Position numbers and translations under genes: made by a program
Origin: Streptomyces sp. HmicA12
Lineage (GTDB): Bacteria; Actinomycetota; Actinomycetes; Streptomycetales; Streptomycetaceae
Length of the DNA: 64,000 nt
Direction: 5' to 3'
Assembly: GCF_000373565.1 (NCBI RefSeq)
Contig: NZ_KB891798.1
Location: 124,206 to 188,205 of the forward strand
Notes under the pieces: model-generated
What the model saw: only the letters and a program-made list of their open reading frames with translations
What the model was told of the DNA's origin: nothing
The model's database searches: none
Shown: positions 42,424 through 54,177 of the stretch, piece by piece
Layout: each line of letters opens with the position of its first letter
How positions within the stretch are numbered: position 1 is the first letter of the stretch

Positions 42424-44736
42424 TCACCCTTTCCGGTGCGGCAGGTCAAGCCGGGCGGCGGCGACGGCCGCCTGTCCGTAGCTGATGCCGCCGTCGTTGA
42501 CCGGCACGGTGCGGCCGGTGAGGACACGCAGCCCCAGAGGGCGCAGCCGCGCGCGGACTTCGGTGCGGAGTCCGGCGTTCTGGAAGCAGCCGCCGCCCAG
42601 GCACACGAGGCGTGGTGCGCCCTCGGCGACGGCGCGGTCCACGAGCTGCGCCGTCACCTCGGCGACGGTGGCGTGGAAAGCGGCTGCCAGAAAGGGGACC
42701 TGCGCGTCTGCGCGACGAGGCGTCATCGCTTCCAGCAGCGCGGTCAGGGTCGGTGCCGGGTCGTACACCCACAGGCCGTCGCGCCGTACGAGGCTCCAGG
42801 GCAGGGGAGGCACCCGGCGCACCCCGGAAGCGGCGCTCTCCAGGGCGAGCGCGGCCTGCCCCTCGAACGAGACGCTGTCACCGAGCCCCAGCAGACTCGC
42901 CACCGCGTCGAAGAGCCGGCCCGCGCTGGAAGCACGCGGGCAGTTGACGTTCTGCGTGATCATGGCACGAACGGCGTCCGCCCCGGGCCGGTCGACGAAG
43001 GCGGCCGTCAACTCCGGTGTCAGAGCGTGAGACCCGAGGTCCTCCGCGCCGTACAGGTATCCGAGCGCCATGCGCCAGGGGTGCCGCACTGCCGCCTCCC
43101 CGCCGGGCAGCGGCGCGTAGCCGAAGCGCCCGATCCGGCGATACCCGGCCAGGTCGGCGAGGAGGATCTCCCCACCCCACAAGGTGCCGTCGTCACCGAG
43201 GCCCAGCCCGTCGTAGGCGACGCCGATGAAAGAGGAGCGCACCCCGTGCTCGGCCGCCACCGCGGCGACGTGAGCGTGGTGATGCTGTACGGGAATGCGG
43301 TGCTCCACGGGCAGGGCCCGCGCCCACTGGGTGGACAGGTAGCCGGGGTGCAGATCATGAGCGACGGCTTGCGGCGCGACGCCCGTGAGCCGGGTCAGGG
43401 TCGCGTAGGAAGTGAGGACGCTGTCGTACGTCGTCTCGTCCGCCAAGTCCCCTGCGTGTGCGGCGAGATGGGCCCGACCGCCCTCGGCCAGCGTGAAGGT
43501 GTGCTTGAGCTGGGCGCCGACGCCGAGCACCGGGACGGTGGCGGTATACGGCAGGGGGAGGGGCGCCGGGGCGAGGCCTCGGGCGCGCCGCAGCACGTGG
43601 ATCCCGTCGGATGCGGCCTGCACGACCGAGTCGTCGTAGCGGGCGCGGATCTGCCGGTCGTGACTGAGGAAGCCGTCGGCGACCCGTGCGAGCACGGTGC
43701 GGGCCTCCGCGTCGTCGATGGCGATCGGGCCGCCTGAGAGGTTGCCGCTGGTGACGACGAGTGGGCGGCCGAGGGCGTGGCACAGGAGGTGGTGCAGGCC
43801 GGTGGTGGGCAGGAGGATGCCGATCCGGTCGGTCCCCGGGTGAAGGGACGTGCGGGTGCGCCGATTTCGGGCCGGGACGAGTACCACGGGCCGTTCCGCC
43901 GAGGCCATTGCCGCCGCTGCTCGCCTGCCGACTTTTGCCAGGAGGCGGGCTGCCGCGAGGTCCGCCACCATGACGGCGAGCGGTTTCGCCGGGCGGCGCT
44001 TGCGCCGGCGCAGCTCGGCCACGGCCGTCACATCGGTTGCGTCGCAGACCAGTTGATAGCCGCCGAGGCCCTTGACCGCGACGATGCCTCCCGCCTTGAT
44101 CGTGTCGACCGCCGCCTGCAGCGCGTCGTCGCCGCGCAGCTGGTCCCAGGCCAGGCGCGGACCGCACGCGGGGCAGGCCAGCGGCTCCGCGTGGAAGCGC
44201 CGGTCGGTGGCATCGCCGTACTCGGCGGCGCACGCCGGGCAGAGCGGGAAGTCGCGCATGGACGTGCGGTCACGGTCGTAGGGCAGGCCTTCGATGATGG
44301 TGGCGCGGGGGCCGCAGTCCGTGCAGTTGACGAACGGGTAGCGGTAGCGCCTGTCGGCCGGGTCGAACAGTTCCGTCAGACAGGCCTGGCAGATGGCGGC
44401 GTCCGGCGGGATCTCGCGGGGCGTCCCCGGGCCGCGCGAGTCCGTGCCGCTGGGGCGCACCGCGAACCCTGTACCGATCTCGGAGCTTCCGTCGGGCGTG
44501 TCCGTGATCCGCACGTGGCGTACGGCGGACAGCGGTGGTGCCTGCTCCCGGATGAGCGTGACCAGTTCGCGCAGGGCGGTCGGGCGGCCGGTGACGTTCA
44601 GCTCCACATGCCCGTCGACGTTGCGCACCCAGCCGCTCAGGCCCAGCGCGTGCGCGGTTCTGTGGACGTACGGACGGAAGCCGACGCCCTGAACGCGGCC
44701 GAACACCTCGATGCGCCGCGTGATCCGCTCGCTCAT
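42424..44736 (-). CDS. hypF: Carbamoyltransferase HypF
   Basis: 770 aa, full length. Acylphosphatase domain 1-95 (VFGRVQGVGFRPYVHRTAHALGLSGWVRN), two zinc-finger-like motifs (CQACLTELFD..., CPACAAEYGD...CPACGPRL), YrdC-like domain from about 200 (GGIVAVKGLGGYQLVCDA) and a Kae1-like domain with VQHHHAHVAAVAAEHG and CLGGGCFQN. It transfers carbamoyl from carbamoyl phosphate to HypE. Overlaps the maturation protease by ATGA. Confidence 0.95.
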   Translation of the reverse strand: MSERITRRIEVFGRVQGVGFRPYVHRTAHALGLSGWVRNVDGHVELNVTGRPTALRELVTLIREQAPPLSAVRHVRITDTPDGSSEIGTGFAVRPSGTDSRGPGTPREIPPDAAICQACLTELFDPADRRYRYPFVNCTDCGPRATIIEGLPYDRDRTSMRDFPLCPACAAEYGDATDRRFHAEPLACPACGPRLAWDQLRGDDALQAAVDTIKAGGIVAVKGLGGYQLVCDATDVTAVAELRRRKRRPAKPLAVMVADLAAARLLAKVGRRAAAAMASAERPVVLVPARNRRTRTSLHPGTDRIGILLPTTGLHHLLCHALGRPLVVTSGNLSGGPIAIDDAEARTVLARVADGFLSHDRQIRARYDDSVVQAASDGIHVLRRARGLAPAPLPLPYTATVPVLGVGAQLKHTFTLAEGGRAHLAAHAGDLADETTYDSVLTSYATLTRLTGVAPQAVAHDLHPGYLSTQWARALPVEHRIPVQHHHAHVAAVAAEHGVRSSFIGVAYDGLGLGDDGTLWGGEILLADLAGYRRIGRFGYAPLPGGEAAVRHPWRMALGYLYGAEDLGSHALTPELTAAFVDRPGADAVRAMITQNVNCPRASSAGRLFDAVASLLGLGDSVSFEGQAALALESAASGVRRVPPLPWSLVRRDGLWVYDPAPTLTALLEAMTPRRADAQVPFLAAAFHATVAEVTAQLVDRAVAEGAPRLVCLGGGCFQNAGLRTEVRARLRPLGLRVLTGRTVPVNDGGISYGQAAVAAARLDLPHRKG

Positions 44737-45254
44737 GACCCGCTCCGGCGGGGCGGGTCGGCGGTGCGCTCGCTGCGGAAGCGCGCGATCTCCTCGCCCA
44801 CGTGGTTCGCGAGGGGGACCACCTGGGCCGCCACCGGGCCGGAGAGCCCGCTGCCCACGGTCCTGTCGGCGCCCTCGACGGCGTACACCACCAGACGGCC
44901 GGGCAGCCGCCCGAGGACCCGGGACAGCTCGATGGCCTCTCCGAGCCCCAGACCGTGGGAACTCGTGGCTCCGGCTGTTCCCAACTGCGCGCTGTCCAGC
45001 TCCAGTCGGTGAATGCGGCCGGGGTGCGGCGGGTCGGCGTGCGCCGCGTCCAGGACCACCGAGAGCTTCGTGTGCTCCCAGAGCCCGAGCAGGCGCCCCG
45101 GATCACCGTCGCACGTCTCCAGTCGCGTACCGGCAGGCAAAGGGTGCGTCAGTGCCCGATTCCTGAGCTGCGCCACCACCGCCCAGCCCACGCCGTCGTC
45201 ATGCCGGAAATCGTTCCCGACACCGATGATCGCGATCTCTGCCGAACCGTCCAT
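44733..45254 (-). CDS. Hydrogenase maturation endopeptidase (HyaD/HycI type)
   Basis: 173 aa. IIGVGNDFRHDDGVGWAVV is the conserved GxGNxxxxDDGxG start, and VVLDAAHADPPHPG and SSHGLGLGEAI hold the further Asp and His that probe nickel in the large-subunit precursor. It should remove the short tail of HyhL after His430. First gene of the protease-hypF-hypC operon. The ATG at 45254 is preceded in frame by GTG 45257; GGGAGG lies upstream. Confidence 0.88.
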   Translation of the reverse strand: MDGSAEIAIIGVGNDFRHDDGVGWAVVAQLRNRALTHPLPAGTRLETCDGDPGRLLGLWEHTKLSVVLDAAHADPPHPGRIHRLELDSAQLGTAGATSSHGLGLGEAIELSRVLGRLPGRLVVYAVEGADRTVGSGLSGPVAAQVVPLANHVGEEIARFRSERTADPPRRSGS

Positions 45255-45316
45255 CACCCTGCCGCCTCCCTCTGTGGCGCCCTCACATGTTCCGGTTCCC
45301 GGCGCCGGACAGCACG

Positions 45317-45330
45317 AGGCCGAAAGTCCC
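45317..45330. promoter_or_regulatory. DosR-like box between protease-hypFC and SHOCT genes
   Basis: Read on the minus strand this is GGGACTTTCGGCCT, matching the DosR consensus GGGACTTNNGNCCC at every defined base but the last. It is 63-76 bp upstream of the protease gene. Confidence 0.65.
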
Positions 45331-45484
45331 CGGTGAGGGCCGAACGGGCTCTCGCGGCCGTCGGCCGAACCGTGGGAGAAGGGAGGAAGAGAACCTCATA
45401 GGGAGGAAGCGGGCACGCCTCATATGCCTGCTGGTCGCGGGCCGCACCCGGCGGGCCGTGACGGATCAGGGGAAGTGATCCGCG

Positions 45485-45754
45485 ATGTTCTTCTACGACT
45501 ACGGTCACGGAATGAACGGCGGGGCCTGGCTGGCCATGTCGCTCGGCATGGTGGTGCTCTGGACCTTGATGATCGTGCTGGGAGTCATGGCACTGCGCTT
45601 GCTGATGCGCGCTCCCGGGCACCTCGGCACCTACTCCGTGCCTCGTCCCGAGCAGCTCCTCGCGGAGCGGCTGGCCCGGGGCGAGATCGACGAGGACGAG
45701 TACTGGCGCCGGCTCGCGGTACTGCGCTCCGCCGATCCGCTCACCAAACACTGA
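45485..45754 (+). CDS. Small membrane protein with SHOCT domain
   Basis: 89 aa. One hydrophobic segment (WLAMSLGMVVLWTLMIVLGVMALRLLM) followed by RPEQLLAERLARGEIDEDEYWRRLAVLR, the SHOCT motif. A His/Tyr/Gly-rich start (FFYDYGHGMNGG) precedes the helix. AGGGGAAG precedes the ATG. SHOCT proteins often act as small membrane-bound oligomerisation modules. It lies 21 bp before a Usp gene and is probably co-transcribed with it. Confidence 0.85.
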   Translation: MFFYDYGHGMNGGAWLAMSLGMVVLWTLMIVLGVMALRLLMRAPGHLGTYSVPRPEQLLAERLARGEIDEDEYWRRLAVLRSADPLTKH

Positions 45755-45775
45755 CGCTCCGGACGAAAGAAGGCG

Positions 45776-46648
45776 GTGGGGGCAGTGGAACAGATCCTGG
45801 TGGTAGGCGTGGACGGGTCCGGTTCCAGCCTGGACGCGCTCGACTGGGCCGTGGACGAGGCGGCCCGGTACGGGCTTGAACTCCGGATCGTCTACGCGTT
45901 CCGCTGGTCACGCTATGAGGGGGTGGCGCTCGCGGGCTCGCTCGACCGTTCCGCCGAACAGACGTTGGCCGAGAACATCGTGGGCGGCGCCGCCGAACGC
46001 GCCCGGCGGCGCAACCCGGACGTCAAGCTGTCCACCGCGCTGGTGCCGCAGGAGGCGTCCGACGCGTTGCTCGACGCCTCGCACAGCGCGTGGGCCGTGG
46101 TGACCGGATCGCGGGGCCGAGGGGAGCTGAAAGGGCTGCTCCTCGGTTCGGTCGGCCTGACCGTCGCCGCCCGTTCGGTGGGCCCGGTCGTCGTGGTGCG
46201 TGGCGACAAGACAGGGATCGCCGGTACGCACGAACGGATTCTGCTGGCGGCCGGGGACGGGGCGGCCGACTCCGCGGCGCTGCGTTTCGCCTTCCGTGAG
46301 GCCGCGGCACGCCGATCGACCCTCGACGTCGTACATGCCTGGCGCTGCCCCACGCACGAGGACCCCGCCGCGAAGGATCCCGAGCGGCAACACGCGGAGC
46401 GGGCGGAGCACTTCCTCGCCTCCGTGCTCGAGGACGCCGTCGTGGCCCACCCGGACGTGCCGGTCAACCCGGCCACCGTCGAGGGCCCGGCCCACAAGGT
46501 ACTGGTGCACCGGTCGGCCGCCGCGGACCTGTTGGTCGTCGGCGCACGCCGCAGGCACGGTCACCGCGGGATGCAACTCAGCCGGGTGAGCCACGCCCTG
46601 CTGCATCAGGCGCGATGCCCGGTGGCCGTCGTGCCCGACGTCGCGTGA
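45776..46648 (+). CDS. Universal stress protein, tandem Usp domains
   Basis: 290 aa, two Usp folds. The first has ILVVGVDGSGSSLDALDWAVDEA and the ATP motif VTGSRGRGELKGLLLGSVG (G-2x-G-9x-G-S type). The second ends VVGARRRHGHRGMQLSRVSHALLHQARCPVAVVPDV. The GTG at 45776 follows AAGAAGG closely; GTG 45785 is an alternative. Tandem Usp proteins are strongly induced by hypoxia in actinobacteria and bind ATP. Convergent with ppk2, 15 bp apart. Confidence 0.9.
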   Translation: MGAVEQILVVGVDGSGSSLDALDWAVDEAARYGLELRIVYAFRWSRYEGVALAGSLDRSAEQTLAENIVGGAAERARRRNPDVKLSTALVPQEASDALLDASHSAWAVVTGSRGRGELKGLLLGSVGLTVAARSVGPVVVVRGDKTGIAGTHERILLAAGDGAADSAALRFAFREAAARRSTLDVVHAWRCPTHEDPAAKDPERQHAERAEHFLASVLEDAVVAHPDVPVNPATVEGPAHKVLVHRSAAADLLVVGARRRHGHRGMQLSRVSHALLHQARCPVAVVPDVA

Positions 46649-46663
46649 AGTACGCCGGGCCGG

Positions 46664-47509
46664 CTACCGACCGGAACGGAGCCGCGCCGCGTGATCGGGC
46701 ACGTACGTCTGCAGGTCGCGTGGCGGACGCCGGTACCCCGAGGCCGGGGGACGCGCGGGGAGATCGACTTCGGGTGGCGGGACGTCCCGGTAACGCACGG
46801 TCGAGAGCAGGTGCGCGATCATGTTGAGGCGCGCGCTGCGCTTGTCGTCGCTCTCGACGATGTACCAGGGCGCTTCCGCGATGTCCGTGTGCACGAGCAT
46901 CTCGTCCTTCGCCCGCGAGTACGCCTCCCAGCGCGTGATCGACTCCACGTCCAGCGGCGACAACTTCCAGCGCCGGGTGGGGTCTTCGAGGCGGCGCCGG
47001 AAGCGCTGCTCCTGGACGGCGTCGCTCACCGAGAACCAGTACTTGCGCAGCAGCACACCGTCCTCCACCAGAAGGCGCTCGAAGATCGGGCACTGGTGGA
47101 GGAAGCGCCGGTGCTCCGCGGGCGTGCAGAAGTCCATCACGTGCTCCACGCCGGCCCGGTTGTACCAACTCCGGTCGAACAGGACCAGCTCCCCTGCCGC
47201 GGGGAGGTGTTCCACGTACCGCTGGAAGTACCACTGCGTGCGCTCGCGTTCCGTCGGCGCGGGCAGCGCGACGATCCGGGCGACGCGGGGATTGAGATGC
47301 TCGGCGACCCGTTTGATCGTGCCGCCCTTGCCCGCCGCGTCCCGCCCCTCGAAGATCACGACCAGACGGGCGCTTTCGGCACGCACCCACTCCTGGAGTT
47401 TCACCAGCTCCGCCTGCAGCCGGTTCAGCTCCCGCTCGTACAGCGCCTTGTTCACGACCTCACCCCGCATCCCGTAGCCCAACACCCCGACCGTCTCTCG
47501 TGACGTCAT
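46664..47509 (-). CDS. ppk2: Polyphosphate kinase 2
   Basis: 281 aa. Walker A in VVIFEGRDAAGKGGTIKRVAEHLNPR, Walker B/lid in LVLFDRSWYNRAGVEHVMDFC and RFRRRLEDPTRRWKLSPLDVESITRWEAYSRAKDEML identify class I PPK2. It uses polyphosphate to rephosphorylate nucleoside diphosphates. In this cluster it would draw on polyphosphate for ATP/GTP when respiration stops. The start is ATG 47509. Confidence 0.92.
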   Translation of the reverse strand: MTSRETVGVLGYGMRGEVVNKALYERELNRLQAELVKLQEWVRAESARLVVIFEGRDAAGKGGTIKRVAEHLNPRVARIVALPAPTERERTQWYFQRYVEHLPAAGELVLFDRSWYNRAGVEHVMDFCTPAEHRRFLHQCPIFERLLVEDGVLLRKYWFSVSDAVQEQRFRRRLEDPTRRWKLSPLDVESITRWEAYSRAKDEMLVHTDIAEAPWYIVESDDKRSARLNMIAHLLSTVRYRDVPPPEVDLPARPPASGYRRPPRDLQTYVPDHAARLRSGR

Positions 47510-47544
47510 CGGGGTCCCCGCCTCCCGCGTCTTCGACCGACAGC

Positions 47545-48351
47545 TCAGGAGGGCACCACGATCACGGGGCACCGGCTGTGCTCGATCAGAGCCCGCACGG
47601 TCCGGCCGAGCCGCCCCCTGCGGCGCCTGCCCACGACAAGCACCTCGGCGTTCTCCGAGTTCCGCAGCAGTGCGTCGGATGCTGCCGGACCGAGGAACAC
47701 GTCCGGCAGCATCCGTACTTCGGGGTACTTCTCGCGCCAGGGCCGCAGCACATCGGCCAAGGTCTGCACCTCCTGGTCCTCCCACGAGGCACGGTCCTTC
47801 TCCGGTACGGCGAAGGGCAGCGATGCCATGGCGAAGGGCGGAAGACTCCAGGCGTGCAGCACGTGCAGTCGTGCTCCGCGCAGCCCCGCGGTGTGCAGTG
47901 CGAAGTCGAGCGCGGCGTCCGCGGGATCGCGGGCATCGATCCCCACGGTCACCTTGTCGGGGCGGTGCCGCAGGTCGTGAAGCTCCGGCCGCAACGGCAC
48001 GAGCACCACGGGGACGGTGCACCGCGTGGCCACGCCATGAGCCACCGAACCCAGACGCAGCCCGGCGTACCCGCCCGCGCCGCGCACGCCGATCACCACC
48101 AGTCCGGCGTGCTCACCGAGGGAGAGCAACTTCGGTACGACGTCACCGACAGGCACGGCGCCGTCGGCAGGGGCATCGGGACACGCCATGAGCTGCGCCT
48201 GGACGCGCGTGCTCACAGGAGGGCCTCCCTTGGGGGACACGTGGACCGACTGGAGGGGCAGCCCGCGCAGACGGGCCTCGCGCGCCGCCCACCTGGCCGC
48301 GGCCGCGCTCCGCGCCGAACCATCGACTCCGACAACCACCGCGTGGAGCAT
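47545..48351 (-). CDS. Universal stress protein, tandem Usp domains
   Basis: 268 aa. AVVVGVDGSARSAAAARWAAREA opens the first domain and VIGVRGAGGYAGLRLGSVAHGVATRCTVPVVLVP closes it; the second ends EVLVVGRRRRGRLGRTVRALIEHSRCPVIVV. Divergent from the next Usp gene across a gap with two DosR-like boxes. Clusters 35 bp upstream of ppk2 on the same strand, so co-expression is likely. Confidence 0.9.
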   Translation of the reverse strand: MLHAVVVGVDGSARSAAAARWAAREARLRGLPLQSVHVSPKGGPPVSTRVQAQLMACPDAPADGAVPVGDVVPKLLSLGEHAGLVVIGVRGAGGYAGLRLGSVAHGVATRCTVPVVLVPLRPELHDLRHRPDKVTVGIDARDPADAALDFALHTAGLRGARLHVLHAWSLPPFAMASLPFAVPEKDRASWEDQEVQTLADVLRPWREKYPEVRMLPDVFLGPAASDALLRNSENAEVLVVGRRRRGRLGRTVRALIEHSRCPVIVVPS

Positions 48352-48420
48352 GTCGGTTCACCTTTCGTGGAGGTCGCCTCGCCTGCTTCCAGAGTCCTCG
48401 GGAGACATCCCTGCGAGCAG

Positions 48421-48455
48421 GGGCCGGACGGACCGGTGCAGGGGACCGGCGGCCC
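48421..48455. promoter_or_regulatory. Two DosR-like boxes between divergent usp genes
   Basis: GGGACCGGCGGCCC (48442-48455) departs from GGGACTTNNGNCCC only at positions 6-7. A weaker GGGCCGGACGGACC (48421-48434) lies exactly 21 bp (two turns) away, as in paired DosR sites. The gap serves the usp genes at 47545 and 48528. Confidence 0.55.
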
Positions 48456-48527
48456 CTCCTCGGCCACCGCGAGGAGCGGAACGATGAGGGTGGACGCGGA
48501 GGAAGACCTCGTGGAAGGTGCTGCATC

Positions 48528-49430
48528 ATGCTGCGACCCGTCGTCGTTGGAGTCGACGAATCTCCTGAGAGTCTCGCCGCCGCGGAGTGGGCGGCCCGGG
48601 AGGCGCTTCTGCGCGACCTGCCGCTGCGGCTCGTGCACGCCTGGAACTGGAGTCCGCATCCCGCGTCCGATGTGCCCGTCGGTGTCACGGCGGCCGGCGC
48701 CGCGCAGCGCGTGCGGGCCCGTACGACGCTGGACAAGGCGGAGGCCCGCGTACGCGCCGCCTGTCCGACGGTGCGGCTGACGGCCGACCCGCTGGAGGGC
48801 CCCGCCTCGGCCGCGTTGATCCGGGTCGCCGGCCAGGCCGAGATGCTCGTCCTCGGCTCGCGCGGACTGAGCGCGGTCACGGGTGCCGTCGTGGGGTCCG
48901 TGGCGCAGAGTGTGTCGGCCGCCGCGCCCGTACCCGTCGTGCTCGTGCGTATCAGGGTGCCCGATTCCTGGGACGGGATGTCAACGCCGGGCGCGCCGCG
49001 TCCCGACGTCGTGCTGGGCCTCGATCTCGCTGATCCGTGCGACGAGGTTCTGGAGTTCGCCTTCGCCGCGGCCGCGTTGCGGGGTGCGCGCCTGCACGTC
49101 GTGTCCGCTTGGCGGAGCCCGGCCTTCTACTCGGTGGGTCCCGGAGAGGTGGGACTCGTCGAAGGGCCGCGGCGGGAGACGGAGTGGCAAGGCTTCCAAG
49201 AGGCAGTGCTGCAATCGTGGCGTGACAAGTTTCCCGGCGTCGAGGTGACAGGAACGGTTGTCGAAGGGCGGGCCGTCACACCGCTGCTCGCCAGGGCCGA
49301 AGGGGCGGGCCTCGTCGTGGTCGGACGCCATGCGCGGGAGGGCCACCGACTGGGCCACCACAACGGCCCGGTCACCCACGCGGTCATCCACCACGCCCGC
49401 TGCCCCGTCGCGATCGTCCCGCACCCCTGA
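48528..49430 (+). CDS. Universal stress protein, tandem Usp domains
   Basis: 300 aa. PVVVGVDESPESLAAAEWAAREALLRDLPLRLVHAW, VLGSRGLSAVTGAVVGSVAQSVSAAAPVPVVLV and a second domain ending VVGRHAREGHRLGHHNGPVTHAVIHHARCPVAIVPH. Start is ATG 48528. Its second domain is close to that of the 49638 gene product, so the two look like recent paralogues. Confidence 0.9.
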   Translation: MLRPVVVGVDESPESLAAAEWAAREALLRDLPLRLVHAWNWSPHPASDVPVGVTAAGAAQRVRARTTLDKAEARVRAACPTVRLTADPLEGPASAALIRVAGQAEMLVLGSRGLSAVTGAVVGSVAQSVSAAAPVPVVLVRIRVPDSWDGMSTPGAPRPDVVLGLDLADPCDEVLEFAFAAAALRGARLHVVSAWRSPAFYSVGPGEVGLVEGPRRETEWQGFQEAVLQSWRDKFPGVEVTGTVVEGRAVTPLLARAEGAGLVVVGRHAREGHRLGHHNGPVTHAVIHHARCPVAIVPHP

Positions 49431-49637
49431 CAGCGCCGATGGCCCCATCCGCGTACCGCGACATGAGAAGGGTCCGCGATGAGCACCGTCACCACCGAAC
49501 CAGGCAGGTGGTTCCCCACCACCGCCGTTCCTGATCCCGGTCACCCGGCTCGAAGCCGACCGGGCGGCGCTCGGCCCCATCGGGGCGGGTGACAGCCGAT
49601 GAGGCAGGAACCACCGCACAACGAGGAGGTGACGGAC

Positions 49638-50534
49638 ATGATCAAGCCGATAGTCGTCGGTGCAGACGGTTCACGCGAGAGTGCCGCCGCGGCCGACTGG
49701 GCCGCGAGGGAAGCGTTGCGTCGCGGTCTGCCGCTGCGCCTGGTCCACGCCTGGGAAGGCCTTCCGTCGCAGGGCACCGAAGCGACGCTGCCCGAGTTGG
49801 CGGCCCCGCAGTACTGGGCCCGCCGCGTTCTGCGCACCATGAGCGAACAACTCCACGCGCGCTACCCGAAGTTGTACGTGTCCACGGAGCAACTCAGGCT
49901 GCCACCCGGCCAGGCGCTCCTGGCCGAGGCCGAGTCGGCGGAACTGCTCGTACTCGGCAATCAGGGGCTGGGCAGCGTCAGCGGGCTGTTCATGGGTTCG
50001 GTCGCCACGGCTACCGCGGCTCACACGGCGCGCCCGCTGGTGCTCGTACGCGCCGGATACACCGGCGACAGCGAGCGCCTGCCGGACCCGTCCGGCGAGT
50101 CTCCCGCTCATGGTCCGTACCGGGACGTCGCGCTCGCTGTCGACCTGCGGGAGTCGTGCGACGAGGTGCTCGAATTCGCCTTCCGTGCGGCGGAGTTCCG
50201 AGGCGCACCACTACGTGTCGTCCACGCATGGCACGTTTCATTGCGCCGGGGCGTCGTCGGCCCCGATGAGCGTGCCGCCGTCAAGAAGCGTGCCGAGCAC
50301 GAGCTCGCCGTGCTCCTGGCGCCGTGGAGGGACAAGTTCCCGAAGGTGCCCGCGCGCGAACGCGTCGTGGAGGGTCACCCGACCCACCACGTGGTCAAGG
50401 CGGCGGGCGGCGCCGGGCTGCTGGTGGTCGGCCGCCGGGCGCGGCGGGCTGCGATCGGCGCCCACGCCGGACCCGTGACACACGCGGTGATCCATCACGT
50501 GGACTGCCCCGTGGCGGTGGTTCCGCACGACTGA
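49638..50534 (+). CDS. Universal stress protein, tandem Usp domains
   Basis: 298 aa from ATG 49638 (GAGGAGGTGAC upstream). PIVVGADGSRESAAAADWAAREALRRGLPLRLVHAW and VLGNQGLGSVSGLFMGSVATATAAHTARPLVLV form domain one; domain two ends VVGRRARRAAIGAHAGPVTHAVIHHVDCPVAVVPH. It follows the previous usp gene by 207 bp with no clear DosR box of its own. Role as for the other three: ATP-binding dormancy or stress factor. Confidence 0.9.
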   Translation: MIKPIVVGADGSRESAAAADWAAREALRRGLPLRLVHAWEGLPSQGTEATLPELAAPQYWARRVLRTMSEQLHARYPKLYVSTEQLRLPPGQALLAEAESAELLVLGNQGLGSVSGLFMGSVATATAAHTARPLVLVRAGYTGDSERLPDPSGESPAHGPYRDVALAVDLRESCDEVLEFAFRAAEFRGAPLRVVHAWHVSLRRGVVGPDERAAVKKRAEHELAVLLAPWRDKFPKVPARERVVEGHPTHHVVKAAGGAGLLVVGRRARRAAIGAHAGPVTHAVIHHVDCPVAVVPHD

Positions 50535-50759
50535 GCCGCCGCCGGGCCGGTGCGGCTTGGCCCGCGACCTGAAGGAGGCCAGGTCCGGCGCCGGTGCAGC
50601 ATCGTGCGCACTTCTCTGAACGGGAGCCGGACGACGAGGCGTCACGTCGGTTCGGTGACTGGGGTGCCCGACATCCGACAGCACCGGTGCGATGGTCGAT
50701 CGAGGCCGTACCGGCACGGCATGATCGGGCAGTTCGACCGTGACGCGGGGCGCGGTCGA

Positions 50760-50990
50760 TGCGCGACGACCGGTGAGCCGGCCGTCGGGTCACCGATGGG
50801 CAGGGGGCTCCACCCGCTCGCGGTCACCTCGTCGATGTTGTCGATCTCGAAAGCGGCTTCGGTTCCCGCCGCTTCGGCCGCCGGCGCTCCCGCGCGGTTC
50901 GGAAGGTGATGGCGCGGTCTTCGAGCGTGTAGTCGACCGGCGACACGGGGCTCCGCTCGGTGCGCATCCCAGCCGAACACGTCGTCGCCA
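50760..50990 (-). pseudogene. Pyridoxamine-5'-phosphate-oxidase-like protein relic
   Basis: Two frameshifted pieces follow in order on the minus strand. MRTERSPVSPVDYTLEDRAITFRTA recalls the PVNY..dg..i.FRTA strand, then TEAAFEIDNIDEVTASGWSPL recalls the AFEvDdiDe.trsGWSVlv strand of the FMN-binding split barrel. Start and end are lost. The rest of the 678-bp gap 50535-51212 shows no gene. Confidence 0.6.
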
Positions 50991-51212
50991 CCTTTCGGCA
51001 GATCACTGGCGGGAACGTTCTGCGGGCAATGGCCGTTGCCGGGCAGACGGGGCCATGTCCGTCGGGGGGAGGGTCATTTCGACCTCGCGGCCGGAGGAAG
51101 CGTGTTCCAGTCGTACGAGGACGGAAACCCTCTTCACCTCGCCGGGTGACCTGCGACAGCACCGGCCGGGCGATCGCGGTGTCGACCCGGTCGAGGACCT
51201 ACGCGATCGTGC

Positions 51213-53897
<2,685 letters not shown>

Positions 53898-54177
53898 GGC
53901 GGAGTCGCTCCTCGGGTCGGTCCGGAAGCCCTCGGCTGGTATCGAAGGCCGCGGACCCAGCGTCGGACGGGCGCCCGCACCAGGGGCAGACCCTCACGGT
54001 CCCCGGCTGCTGGGCCACTCGACCCTCCTGGGCGGAGGCCGTCCTGATGAGGGCCCAGCGGAACCCCGACAAGGGACCACTGGACCCGCGCGCGCCACAC
54101 GCCTGCGACGGAACCTGAGGACAGGTGTCCCGCACGGCGCCGTCAGCCGCGCCGGCCCCGCACGAGGAGGCCACGGT

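Noticed and set aside
54073..54087. GGGACCACTGGACCC upstream of ppdK as a DosR box
   Set aside because: It is 15 rather than 14 bp, lies about 176 bp upstream and keeps fewer consensus bases than the accepted sites.
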